A DNA stretch of 64,000 bases from assembly GCF_905220415.1 (NCBI RefSeq), contig NC_059543.1, positions 6,324,001 to 6,388,000 of the forward strand, given 5' to 3'. Each line of letters begins with the position of its first letter. The first letter of the stretch is position 1. The translations under genes and the position numbers were made by a program. Positions 28,081 through 40,298 of the stretch are shown piece after piece. Source of the DNA: Colias croceus (Eukaryota > Arthropoda > Insecta > Lepidoptera > Pieridae). A model generated the notes under the pieces. It saw nothing but the letters and a program-made list of their open reading frames with translations, was not told the origin of the DNA and did no database searches.

Positions 28081-29516
28081 TGTGCTGTGATAGTTCTATT
28101 TCGTAGCAGCTTTTTAAAATTACATTTACTAATAAGAATCTTGTATGATATCAATAAATTAATACAAGTTTTGGTTGTTTTACATATTCTGTAAGACAGA
28201 AATCCTTGACTCAGTTTTTTCAAGCAATGTCTTTTATCTAGGTATAATAAATAGCTTATAACTATTAAGTTGAACAGAAATTATCTTGAAAAAACTTTGT
28301 AATGCTGATAGGATTTTCAAAATTAGTTCTAGAGTTAGGTTACTCGAAACTAACTTACAAACGGGCCTCTATAATTGACAGTTAACATGATTTTACGCAA
28401 TTGGTTAATAATAAAAGTACCTACTATTTAATATCACAAAACTGTTTTAATATCAAAAAACAAAAGCAATTCTGGATTATTTCTATTATACACTTATCAG
28501 TGTTGAATTTCACGGTATCTATAAAATATTATCAGTTAATTTGATAGCATCTATTTCTTTGTTTAAAACAAGCCATTGTGCTACAATTGTATTGTTTGGT
28601 GGAAACAATGTAAATTTATCAACATTTTGTAATACAAGGTCAAACGATTTTCATGTAGCCTGTCTAATTTTGTATTTCGTTTAAGGCCATAGTGTTTTTA
28701 ATAACAATGCCTGTATTTTCAGTCCGATGGCATACAGGAATTTCTCTTTAAAATGATAATTAATCATAATATATGTACTTAATCATTCCCATTCAGAATT
28801 ACTCAAGTATATATTATTATAGTGATATTAATATTTTTAAAACAATACACACTATATTCATATAATTATATCTCCATGATATTGGTTACCATTCACATAG
28901 ACAGTCTGCAGTTCTTGTTTTACGAAACCATAAAATAATAACACATTATAAACTCAATTAACTGGGAGACTCAATACTTTAGTCATTAATTCAACTTAGT
29001 AGTTAAATATTATTATCAAGTTTTAATTTCGTTATATTCAAGTCGCCTTTATTCAGATTTTAATAATTTATTTGAAATTCGGACACAACTATCTCTACCT
29101 ATCTCTGATTGTCTTGGACACAAAGGTTACCTATTACTGCTGTATAAATAAAAATACGTAGATATTGTATTCTTTAAAATGAAAATACTTTATAAATGCA
29201 GTTGCAATTTTACTTGTGTGCATTTGAATGTCATACAGTATCTTGATCACATACTTTATCAATAAAATTATAATCAAAAGCATAAATGATAACTTTTATT
29301 GATCTAGAACAATTTAATAGGTGTCATAAATGTATAATAAGGGAAGATAATGTTCAGTTATTCCACCTTTATACAATATATTAGTGCGTTACATGAATGA
29401 CCACCAATTGCAAGTTTCTTTTGTATGGGGTATTTAGTGAAAAATAATATAACTTTGTATGCTCATTTTAAATATAATGTAAGTAATTTATTTACCTATT
29501 CTATACTAGGAAAAAA

Positions 29517-30541
29517 CGGGTTATTGTAAATTTGCCACAAAGTTAATTCGTCACATAAAAAAGTATGTGTAAATTTGCCACACTTTTATTTTTTTAAAGT
29601 TAATTCGTCACGATTTAATATCAAGTATTGTAAATTCGTCACATCGATAATTTAAGTACAGATAGCAAAAAAATTAAACAATAAATTAATTTAAAATGTT
29701 TATTTCTTAATCAGTTTTAGATTTTGGTTTTGGTTGGATGGACTTTGTAAAAACATAAGGAAAAGCATAACAAAGATAAATTTTGCTAAAAACCAAGGAA
29801 CATCTATTTTGTATATGTTCTAAAAATTCACAGCAGTTATAAAGAGTATTACTTAACATCTACATTATTCTACATAGGTAATGGTAAAAATCACAGTTCT
29901 CTCTATAAATATTTTTAAAATGCAATGAACTAAAAGCGGCTCTACAAAATTTATAACAATCCTAAGGATAAGGATCCTAAAAATAAGGATAAAATATTAT
30001 TCTTTTATTTTAACAAGTAAAGATATTGCTCTTACTTTACTTAAATCATATCCTATAATATTAGAAAAACACAAAGCAAATAAAAATCAAAACTCAAACA
30101 GACTAGCGCGTTTCATGATCATGACACTTAATAAATCACAGTTAAAATCAGATTAATTATTTTTATAAGTCAACTTTCGTTTTCCATAAAAATAAAAATT
30201 CTAATACATAAAAAATCATTTCAAACTTTTAAAAAGCGCAAATCAATTTGACTCAATAATGAATTTACCTTATGTTATTGATGAATTTACCTTATGTGAA
30301 TGATGACTGTAATATTAAAATGTAAATCATTATATTGCTGGTTTCATCGCAGGCTGACAGGTATAATTCACTTGCCTTGCTTGCTGGCGGTACTTTACTA
30401 CTTGTGGCAAATTTACAATAACCCGAATATACCTGTGACGAACTTACACATACTTTTTAAGGCATGTGACGAATTTACTTTCAATGTATGGAGTTTTAAA
30501 AACGTGACGAATTAACTTTGTGGCAAATTTACAATAACCCG
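29517..30541. mobile_element. Foldback/MITE-like element with perfect 38-bp terminal inverted repeats
   Basis: The ends 29517-29554 (cgggttattgtaaatttgcc, then acaaagttaattcgtcac) and 30504-30541 are exact reverse complements over 38 bases. Both are flanked by aaaaaa. Inside each end, partial copies of the same two motifs (aaatttgccaca and aattcgtcac) repeat several times: left at 29570-29645, right at 30405-30475 in reverse. The core has no credible transposase; the 71-codon ORF at 30300-30515 runs through the repeats. Non-autonomous DNA element by structure. Confidence 0.8.
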
Positions 30542-31368
30542 AAAAAACTTATTCTTCCAAAATCTTCTAACACCAATGCAATAATAATCTGATAATAATA
30601 TGATATATAATATATTGTATGGACATAACAACTTGTGAATGTTTCAAATATATTTTTAATATTGACTTCTTTTTTATGAAAAATATCTAGTAAAAGATAA
30701 AGTTAATAATATGAATTCAAGGTATTCCATAAAGTAAGGGAATGATATTGCAAAAATTCCACGAAATAATGCTTAACGGATTTTTAGACTATTATATAAC
30801 CTTCGGCATAACCAGAACATGTTATTATTATAGGTGGTTACAAACACAAATCTCAAATTAAGCACACTTCATGCCTAGAGACTAGAAGCTTTGTCGTAAC
30901 GCGAAGCCGCGAGGCAATTGGGCCAGACTTTGGCTAAAAAAAATTCAAACTTATACGATTTTCCCTACCAAATACAAATAACAGATAACTCAGATATATA
31001 CTAAGTTTGGCTGACTAACTGACTGATTTTAATGAAACAGAAATGGGAAATATTATGACAAAGATTTTAACAAACTTATTGTATTAATTTGAAGCTATAA
31101 ACTTTAAAGTATCCATTAACTGATATCCTAGCTGTTTATGATCCAACTATTTTATTATTATTTTTTGATTTAATATCAGTTTAATTATCAATACAATATC
31201 AACACGTAATCTTTTATTCTACTCAATAAAGTGGAATATCTACAGTGAAGTCATACTCATATATCGATAAATAATCGCTATCATAGCACTATATCACCAA
31301 GCCGATACCAAATTGCTTATCACAAGGAGCTCAGTGTCTACGCGTCCGTAATCCTGTCAACACAAAAC

Positions 31369-31932
31369 ATGGCTGAACTCCGCGCAGGGAAAGCCGGCAT
31401 CAACGCTGAGGCTCAAGCCAGGATCAACAGCAAGTATAACAACGACATCGCCTTCGAAACACTCGAATGGGTCAAGACAGTCACAGGTGAGAACATCAAC
31501 ACCTCCGGCGATGCCGATAATCTTTATGAAATACTCAAGGATGGAACTCTGCTCTGCAAGCTAGTCAACAAATTCCAGGACGGTATCGTCAAGAAAATCA
31601 ACCAATCGTCCATGGCTTTCAAATGCATGGAGAACATCAATGCATTCTTGGAAGCTGCAGTCAAATTGGGAGTACCCCCCCAAGAAACCTTCCAGACGAT
31701 CGACCTTTGGGAGAAACAAAACTTATATTCAGTCATCATTTGTCTGCAATCGCTAGGAAGGAAAGCAGGAAATTATGGTTTGCCAGCCTTCGGACCTAAA
31801 GAAGCTGACAAGAATATTCGAGAGTTCAGTGAAGAACAGCTGAAAGCTGGCCAAAATGTCATTTCTCTGCAATATGGGACAAACAAAGGACAGCAATCGG
31901 GTATTTCGTTCGGCAATAGACGCCAAATGTAA
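31369..31932 (+). CDS. Calponin/transgelin-family protein, Chd64/myophilin-like (intronless)
   Basis: 187 residues, one exon. Actin-binding protein of the single-CH-domain group. A calponin-homology domain covers about residues 27-135 (LEWVKTVTGE, INTSGDADNLYEILKDGTLL, CKLVNKFQ, MAFKCMENINAFLEAAVKLG, VPPQETFQTIDLWEKQNL, VIICLQSLGRKAGNYG). The C-terminal calponin repeat is ISLQYGTNKGQQSGISFGNR. Closest, from memory, to Drosophila Chd64, which has introns; Chd64 is a muscle/actin protein also reported in juvenile-hormone response complexes. Start chosen at the first ATG, context aaacATGG. AATAAA lies about 35 bases after the stop (31964-31973). On the plus strand inside the probable first intron of the myosin gene. 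Lack of introns suggests an old retrocopy, but no poly-A tail or target duplication is visible. The frame is intact, so it is likely functional. Confidence 0.92.
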   Translation: MAELRAGKAGINAEAQARINSKYNNDIAFETLEWVKTVTGENINTSGDADNLYEILKDGTLLCKLVNKFQDGIVKKINQSSMAFKCMENINAFLEAAVKLGVPPQETFQTIDLWEKQNLYSVIICLQSLGRKAGNYGLPAFGPKEADKNIREFSEEQLKAGQNVISLQYGTNKGQQSGISFGNRRQM

Positions 31933-31999
31933 AAATATTGTATAATCTAAGAAACTTTTGTATTTTAATAAAATAAACCATTTTATATTTTTTATAAAT

Positions 32000-34900
32000 G
32001 TATTTTTTGTTTTATTTAGGCGTGGTTGGTTTGTTACAAAGGTTTCATCATCCGATTGGAGATAAGATAACTTCGTTGTTTTAGAGGTAAACCTAAAAAT
32101 GTTGTTACTATTAAAATTGTGAATTTATAAACAAATTAAGGAATTAATGACTCCTATATTTTATGTCCACTTTTACATCATTCCTAACAAATAACATTCA
32201 ACATTTTTGGGGAGGTCAATGTATCGGTTAAAACCGCGCCATTCGACGTCATGACATCTATTCTATCTATTGATTTACGCGGTATTTGGGTGTACAGTGT
32301 ACACGGAGGTTCAAAAGTCATATTTATATTACGGTATACCTATTGATTCGAAATGATATGATTCATGATTACTAAAATGTATTTTTATACCATTACAAAA
32401 TTCCATGAAGTGCATTTAATGATCAAGACCATTGTTATGTTATCTTATCGAAGCTTATCACAAACTGCGGTGTAATTGATAACTAAAAGCATTATCTCAG
32501 TTGAATATAATATTAAATATACAGACAAGCTGACCGGACCGATATTGTTCCTACGTGTACCTTGTTTTTGGGATTAGGGAATTACCTAATAAGATTGAAT
32601 TAAAATATGTGTACATATTTCCTTCAATTCAGCAATGTAATTCTTATCGATAGCTTTTTTTTTATTTATTCTTCGAATTCGAAAATTCTGTGAATTTGTT
32701 ACTTTATCATTAGGTACTCAAATTCTTAGGTTAATCGGTGTATCAGCTTGTAGCAATTTCAAAGGCGAATGACGTAATTTTCGACGATAAAAAGTAATTA
32801 CGTGTATATTATAAACGCTTACATTGCAGTATTCTTGGCATTCAAATGAGACACGCGGCTGTACAAATAAGGGGTTCCAAATGGACTCTGCTTAATGAGT
32901 CAGCTATACCATAAAGCGATGTAAACAAAACATTTGAACCCTGCCGGAAGCAATGGTCATGCCTCGCTAGTCGACGGAAGCACGGATATCCTAACTAGGT
33001 TTTGAATTTATTATCCCCCTCACACCTAGCCACGACAACGGCTAGTATGAGAAGGCACATAGTTTGCCTGTCGTGACACAAAATAGAATAGGTACCTATT
33101 CAATATTCGATTTTTTTTTTATGTAGTTCCATAAATTTTGTTTATATAATAGGTATTCTTTTTGTTGACAATTACAAATTAACCTGTTAATTTTCTCGGA
33201 AAAGTACAACTGTATTACCTTCAACCTTGATAACTTACAGTAGGTATACTGCCACTTTTTCTTAATTTTTAGTGACCTTAAATATTTCCAAATTTCCTGA
33301 GCCAAAGCAAGTTTGAAGTGAGGTAAATAATTTGTTTTTGGAAATAAGTTCCGAGTTCCAACTTAATTTTTCATCGTATCAACTCCACCCGAACTAAAAT
33401 CATTACATTTTGATAATGTTCATTCATAGGTCGATGATATTATGATAAAAATGCAGTCAATTTTCTGTACTTTATGCTAGAGAAATTCGAATGTGAAATT
33501 AATCATATCAATCATTAAACCTATAGAGATAATATAATACAGTACGATGCATCTAATGACTACATAACATGCCTATTAATCTTACTTGGAAAGTGTACGT
33601 AATTTTACTGGTCATGTTTCAAAATCGAAAATGATTTGACAAAACATTAATGGTGAGAAAGTTTACATACACGTAACCTCTCAGCAAAAAATGACTACAT
33701 CAAAATTATATCCGCACTTACTTTTCATCCTGTGAAATTATAGTTTGTTGTTCAAACAGCAAATTCAAGATTTTCAAGAGTGGGTTTAGAATATAAATAT
33801 TGTTCTTAGTATTTACTATTTTATACCACAGTTTCGTACTCTTTGATTAATGCGCAAGTGAAGGAGGTCTTCTTTATTACATATTGTATTACGTAAATAA
33901 TTCTGCGGTAATTAAATCTCTAACGACATTACTGAATTCCATAAACCCCAACATATTACCACCAAGAACTATATTATGTTAGCCAATATCGATTTTATTG
34001 GTGTGGCTTCCTGCCCTACATCCGCTTTATCCGTTTGCAGACGATCAACGCGAAATACTTTCGTGACTATGACATTTTAAATAGTCACTTACGTAAGGAA
34101 ATAATTTGGAAGTGTTTATTTAGTCTAAATCAGGAATATTTTAATTTCTTCCAGTTGAATTGTCTGGCCCATAGGTCTGACCCAATATTTATCGCCATCA
34201 GCTTACTGCTACTACTTTGCGTCTCAGAAAATGGTAACTAATTTAATTTAGGAATATCAATGTCTTGAGCACTTATTAATTATTTGATAAAATCCTATAT
34301 TAATTTTATACGCTAAAACATTGCAGTATATAAAATGTCCATAAATAAAGAATCATTAAGCCATTTGCAGTCGAAACCCCTTATGGCTCGTTAACCGTTA
34401 TTCAATCAGCCCGAGATTATCTTCCACTAACGGCTGTACATCCGCTGATGAAACTTGTTTAACGCAAATTGCCATTTCTAATCAAATTGCTATTTGCATT
34501 TGCCTCTTGGTTACAGTAATCGGATATAAAATTGCATAGCTAAGCATTGAGATTGAGATTAAGCTGTATCAAACGATTTATAATGATGGCTTTCTTCTGA
34601 TTCGTTTTTCTACGATATTCAATAATATGTAATAGGTAAAAACCTTTAAATTATAGCTTAGCTAATTTGTATAAAACAGGAAAACCAAAAATCATAATAA
34701 TTTAATGCAGACAGATGTAGATAATACTAATGGAAAATTAACTTATAAATTATAATCAATGATATTAAGTATATATAGAATTGCTTATAATAATTCTCTT
34801 CTTTATTAATTTGTTTATTTTAAAATAAATCACCGTATAAATACATTTGATACAAGATGAACATAAATATTTAATTTTCTGAACTTTGGAACATAGTTAT

Positions 34901-36170
34901 TAAAGCGTTGAAGCGTACCATTGAAATTACGTAACCTGTATAAAAGGACCCGATGTCAGATAATTTACCGACTTGGTATTTATCAAGTTGTTTATGGCTG
35001 ACTTTCTAATCTAATATGCCAATGAAAATGTCTCAGGATGTGAGTGCTATTAATGTGAACAGAGTGAAAGCTCACTTGCAAGCAATTCATGATGCCTCCG
35101 TGAAATTGCACTAGGTTACAAATTGTTCTGTGTAATTCTTTACAATATGTACATAGAAAGTAAGCAAATCATCATTCATTATACTGTCTAAACTCTAAAC
35201 ATAAATAAGTATCGAAATGCACTTCTCTGTCAGTACTGTTTACTCTTTAGATGCGGATGTATTTTGTATAATAACTAACTACTGTAACTCAGTACTTTGC
35301 CAATACTTCTCATATTATATTTGTTCCCTCTTGTACTCAGGGAGAGTCTGGTATTGCACTGAGTACAGTCCTCTTGAAAAGTTATACAGTGGAACAGTAG
35401 CTGTGTTGTTGAAATAGATAATACCGCCTACACATCCTTTCAAGGGGAGTATTCTTTTGAAGAAGCGAAGTGCAGTGTTATCTATGGGACTTCACTTTTC
35501 ATAACGTGTCTGTGTCTTTTGAATGAGACAGTTAATCTTGGTGCTTTGAAAAAGGAAAGTGCCATTTAAAACAGGGAGTCTTGCACCCCTTTCCTAATCT
35601 ATTGGAATTTTGTGTTCCATCGAATGATGTGAATGATGAAAAGGGCATATTTATATATGTAACAGCTATTTTGCCATCATGTATTTGCAATGACTGTATT
35701 TTCTCGAAGTTTTCTTTACCTACAGGAATAAAAATGCAGTCATCGTATATCGATCAATGCATTATTTATAACTTACTTATTAGCTGTTATCGTCAATTGA
35801 ATCATTTAACAATATACGAAGAATTTCAAAGATAACGATAATTAAAATTACTGATATGGAAAGTCTTTTATTTAATCTACTTGTTGTTTAATGGAACAAG
35901 AAATAAATGTAGGTAGTATCGGAATACTTATTAGTTATTACCTTAGCTTATTACAATTATTGCATAGGTACCTATTCTAAAGCCATAGTACCTACATAAC
36001 CCGCATATGGATGGTCTTATACCGCATATTATTTTGACAAGACATAAAAGATGAAAATGATAAGAGAAGATTAGATGGGGTACTGCGGCATTTGCCTTCT
36101 ATTAGTAGAAACATTTACTTCGAAGACTTAACAAAGTAAACTTTTTAAAGGGATCAACACCTATACCTAT
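32000..36170 (+). other. Gene-free stretch
   Basis: AT-rich sequence with only short open frames (up to 84 codons) lacking family signatures. Within the probable first intron of the myosin gene. I see no RNA gene or clear repeat other than local AT tracts. Confidence 0.5.
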
Positions 36171-36365
36171 AGGGTAACCTAGCCTTTTTTTTTATAGTGG
36201 GGAAATCTTCCAAAGATACCCACGGTCCCCGGGGAAGGAGCCGTGGGTTATGTCGGATTCTTACCGACTAAAACCCCACTGTGTTCCGTCGAGCCGCTTT
36301 AATGAGGGGGCCGCGGGTATTTGTTAGAATTCTTCCGCGACCCCCTCGGCAGGGTAACCTAGCCT
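36171..36365 (-). mobile_element. Second copy of the short truncated retroposon, 15-bp target duplication
   Basis: Flanks agggtaacctagcct at 36171-36185 and 36351-36365 are identical. The 165-base insert starts with a T-run, then tagtggggaaatcttccaaa and ends 'ccgcgaccccctcggc'. It is about 95% like the 20636-20792 insert and eight bases longer at the end away from the T-run, as expected for a different 5' truncation of the same element. Confidence 0.87.
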
Positions 36366-39300
36366 GCTGTTCTGCAATTAGTTGTGGTTCTTTATGCATT
36401 TGCACCTGCGTCATTCATATATGTAGCTTGTCACACATCCTTGCATGGGGGACTATAAATTGATACGGCCCTGATGTTCCCCGCGATGATTTATTCGTTA
36501 ACCTCATCTCAATTTGACCCTATTGATTTCAATTGCAATAATCCAGCTCTAATTAAAACCCTGTTTGTTACTCATTAATAAAGTATCTACTATTTACGTA
36601 GTAACTATTTAGTAATGTTATGTACTATGATCTAATTCTAAATATACTAACTATGCTACAAAGACTGTATGTATTATTGTATTGTAAAACCATTGTACAA
36701 CGTACATGTAAAAACACAGGTATGTATAATGCATGCGTTATGTAATCCACACTTTTACACCCCAAGGGACAAAAGAATTGTTTAATTCATATTAGTTATA
36801 GTGTTTGCCTGCGACTTCGCAGTGGTTGGTTTTCATTGTTATTTCCTACCCTAGAGGACGAGTTGTGAATGATGCTGTGAAGGCAATAGCAATATTAATT
36901 AATTATGATGTATATCTAACTATACTTCTCTACTCGTTTGAAACAGCAGGTGTTACTGAGACACGTAGGAATTATTCATCGAATAAACTTGGTTAGAATA
37001 AAATATGGCCTAGACTAATAATTAGTTCTGTGGGCAGATTCTAATGACGAACAACTTTTAACTATTCATGATGGTTTTCCGAGAAGAAATAGCAAACGGT
37101 TGAGTGTAATTAAGATCTTATTTTGTTGCTATAAAAGTCTAGCTACTGTATATTACGTAACGTAAAAACTTTTCCTTCTTCTTGTCAGTAATCTTAATCG
37201 ATAATTTTTCTCTTGTGATGTAATAAAAAGATAAGTAGGTAGATAGATGAATAGGTGGTTACACGATTTGAAATGCTTAAAAAAAAGCATAAACTCAGCG
37301 GAAATTTCAAAGCAGTTCCGTTTCGCTGCCTAACTAGTTTGTAGATTCAATTCGACACAGATAAACCTGTACTTTATTTACACATTTCTATGAAATTTAG
37401 ATAAGATAATATATTAGGGTTGGATAGGTCCTTTCAAAATCACGCGTGCATAGTGATAATACACAATTCTGGACATAAACTTCTCTCAATTTCCATTTGC
37501 CTCAGTAAACTACTGAGTCAGACATATTATGCATACACAAGCGGTGTTTTTGCATAAAAATACCGTTTCACATGGCGCTGCGTGGGTCAAATCTTTGAGT
37601 GGCGACACAAACCAGTTCCGATAACCAAATACAGTTCATCCTTGGCATTGGACCGTGTACAAGTGTGTTACCATTTTACGATGTCAATAAACTTAATACT
37701 TATAGTAATTTAACCTATATAAGTATATAGTTACGTACATGTTTTCTGATAATTTTCGTTTAATGCAAATTTAAGAAAGAAGTGATGAAACATTGCGCTT
37801 GTGATCTAAAACAAAGATCTACTTTCTCAGTTTGCAACTTAGTTTCTCATTGCAATTAACACCCCGCCTTTTTCGCAGTGAAAATTCAGAAAAATATGAA
37901 TTATTAATTATCTGAAACTAATTATATTTATACTTATGATCACACATACTAATGAATATATTACCATTGTATTTCAATGGTTTAACATAATAATTCATTT
38001 TCATTAAATGCGTTTTCTTACGAATAACATTTTTATTTATTACGAAAAATTGATAGAACGAACTTTGTACAAACTGTAAATCGATCTATTCCTTGCCAGA
38101 GCAAAACAATCATAGATTAGTTGGATTATGCTTAAATAGAAGAGTTCGCTATTTAGTTTACAAAATTACACAGATATAAAAATGACACATTGGCAGAATT
38201 ATGATACCTTTACCTGCAGGTAAAATTACAACCATTAAAACTTCATTTCGATTGAGATCATCAACATGCTCTTATGCTGCTTCTGCTGTTAAAACACATC
38301 ATGGTCTTCCTACAGGACCACAGAGCCAAGGCTCCGTAGCAAATTTCTTACATCACATAGTCTAAGAACTCGCGTGATGGTAATTTTAATGATCGTTTTA
38401 AAATACTTTCATAACCAGTTAATTGAGTATGACTAATTGATTACTCTGTGAGCTAAAAAGTGGTGTAGCTAACAGGTGTTTCCTTGTATGGATTGTTTTT
38501 TTTTAACGTTAGGTGTAATGTATGTGTGTCAAGTTTGTAATGATGTATTGCGGACACAACAAAAAAACTTTCGACGTTTTTTAAGCGATGACATTGATTT
38601 AGATAAAATGATTTTAGGGGAGTGTTATTTTGAAGAATCGTGTCTGATTATATTACCTACATCATACCGCATTGTAATAATTTATAAGACCTTATAAATT
38701 CTAATGCGTACCTGTACAACTTTCATCCTTCGTAGAACGAGCTTTAATAAAGTGATTGAAAAATTGTTTGACATTTTAAGGAGGTTGTATGTTTTAGTTT
38801 ACAAAAACATCAATTTCAAGTAAACGGGATCGCGTTATATTTTCGCATAAAACGGTTTATGTTTGTACCGACCGCGACATAAGTAAAACTCGTTGCACTT
38901 TCTAAGTAAAATATGTCGGCGAGATAAAGTAGACATTAATTGCAGCCGACCTCAAAACAGTGTCCTCAGATTAACTTTATGATCCAGAAGCTGTTATATT
39001 AATTGCTTCAGCAGATCATTCGATTTGAACTTGCTTGTTTTGCTTATACATATTATATAGAGACCGTAATTTATTATTTAACTGAAAAAACAGGTATTTA
39101 AATCTGATTTGTCTCGCTCTGTAGAATTGATATAATTACAAATAGATATCAAGGTAATTTGAAAACTATTTCGAATATTTTATTGATAACTATAGTTACC
39201 TACTAAACCAATAGATTCAAAGTGAACAAATTGTTCCTAATTCCTAAAATAAATCTAAATGTTGTCGTAGTAATATGTTATTTCATTCATGATAGATTCT

Positions 39301-40252
39301 CTAATGCCCCTATCGTACATTTTTTCATAGGTTCATAACGTTGTTTGATATGTGGTAGGTTCATAAGGGAAAAATATGTAATAACAACACAATACGCTAT
39401 CTGTTTCTATGGAAAAACAAAAGAACTAGAAAAATACATACTTCCGAGCTACACAAGTAAACTATATCAACATTTAAGTCATTTTAATCCCCTTAGTATC
39501 GTGTTTCTCTATGCTATGCAACTGGGGTGGAAGTTTATAATCTACTTTTTAAATTAGCAACGTATACGAGTCTTTAGTATTAATAGCTAAGGCTGAGTGT
39601 GTTATATTTACGTAATATAATATGCGTACTCCGGTTACAACTAAAAATACTATTCAAAAACCCATAATTGCGCTACCTCTTACCACCTCAACGTCCTGAA
39701 AATCTTCGCATGTGTAACAATCTTACAATATAAAAATAATAAATAAAAAAGTAGTAATAACTATAAGCCCAGGTTTGGTTTTTGTCGATCCTTTAGTATG
39801 TAAAACCTTCAAACTCAACAAACATAATATGTAGGTACTGACCTAACTGCCCAACCATAGCACGGACAGCTTGATAAAATTTACATATAAATGGCGCAAA
39901 GAGCTTTAGCATCAGACTCGCCCAAGGCAGACCCAATTTAACAACAGGGTTAATTCGCAAAATCGCATTGACCCTAAAGGTCTCCAAAGGCAATTTAGCG
40001 AAGCGCTGACTCACGACACATTCGACAATCACTGTCTGTCTGTCACTTGCGACTTGCCGGCATTATTTGTCACTTATAACGAAATGGGTCTTAGTACAAG
40101 TTAGTTTGGAGACAACAATACAACGAAGAAAGTTTCACATTAAACTGTCTAGACGCAATCCGAGATTATTTTTTTCAAATTTGTGTTATTGATGCGTTAT
40201 GCAAAACAAACAGATACATTTTTTTATATCTAATTCTCCCAAATATATATTA

Positions 40253-40298
40253 ATAAAAATTAAATACATAACAATTTTGTTATGTATTTAATTTTTAT
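40253..40298. repeat. Perfect 46-bp palindrome (22-bp arms)
   Basis: Left arm ataaaaattaaatacataac(aa) and right arm ttgttatgtatttaattttt(at) are exact reverse complements with a 2-base spacer. Such a young-looking palindrome may be a fresh foldback or a replication-slip product. No T-run terminator for a short RNA. Confidence 0.7.
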
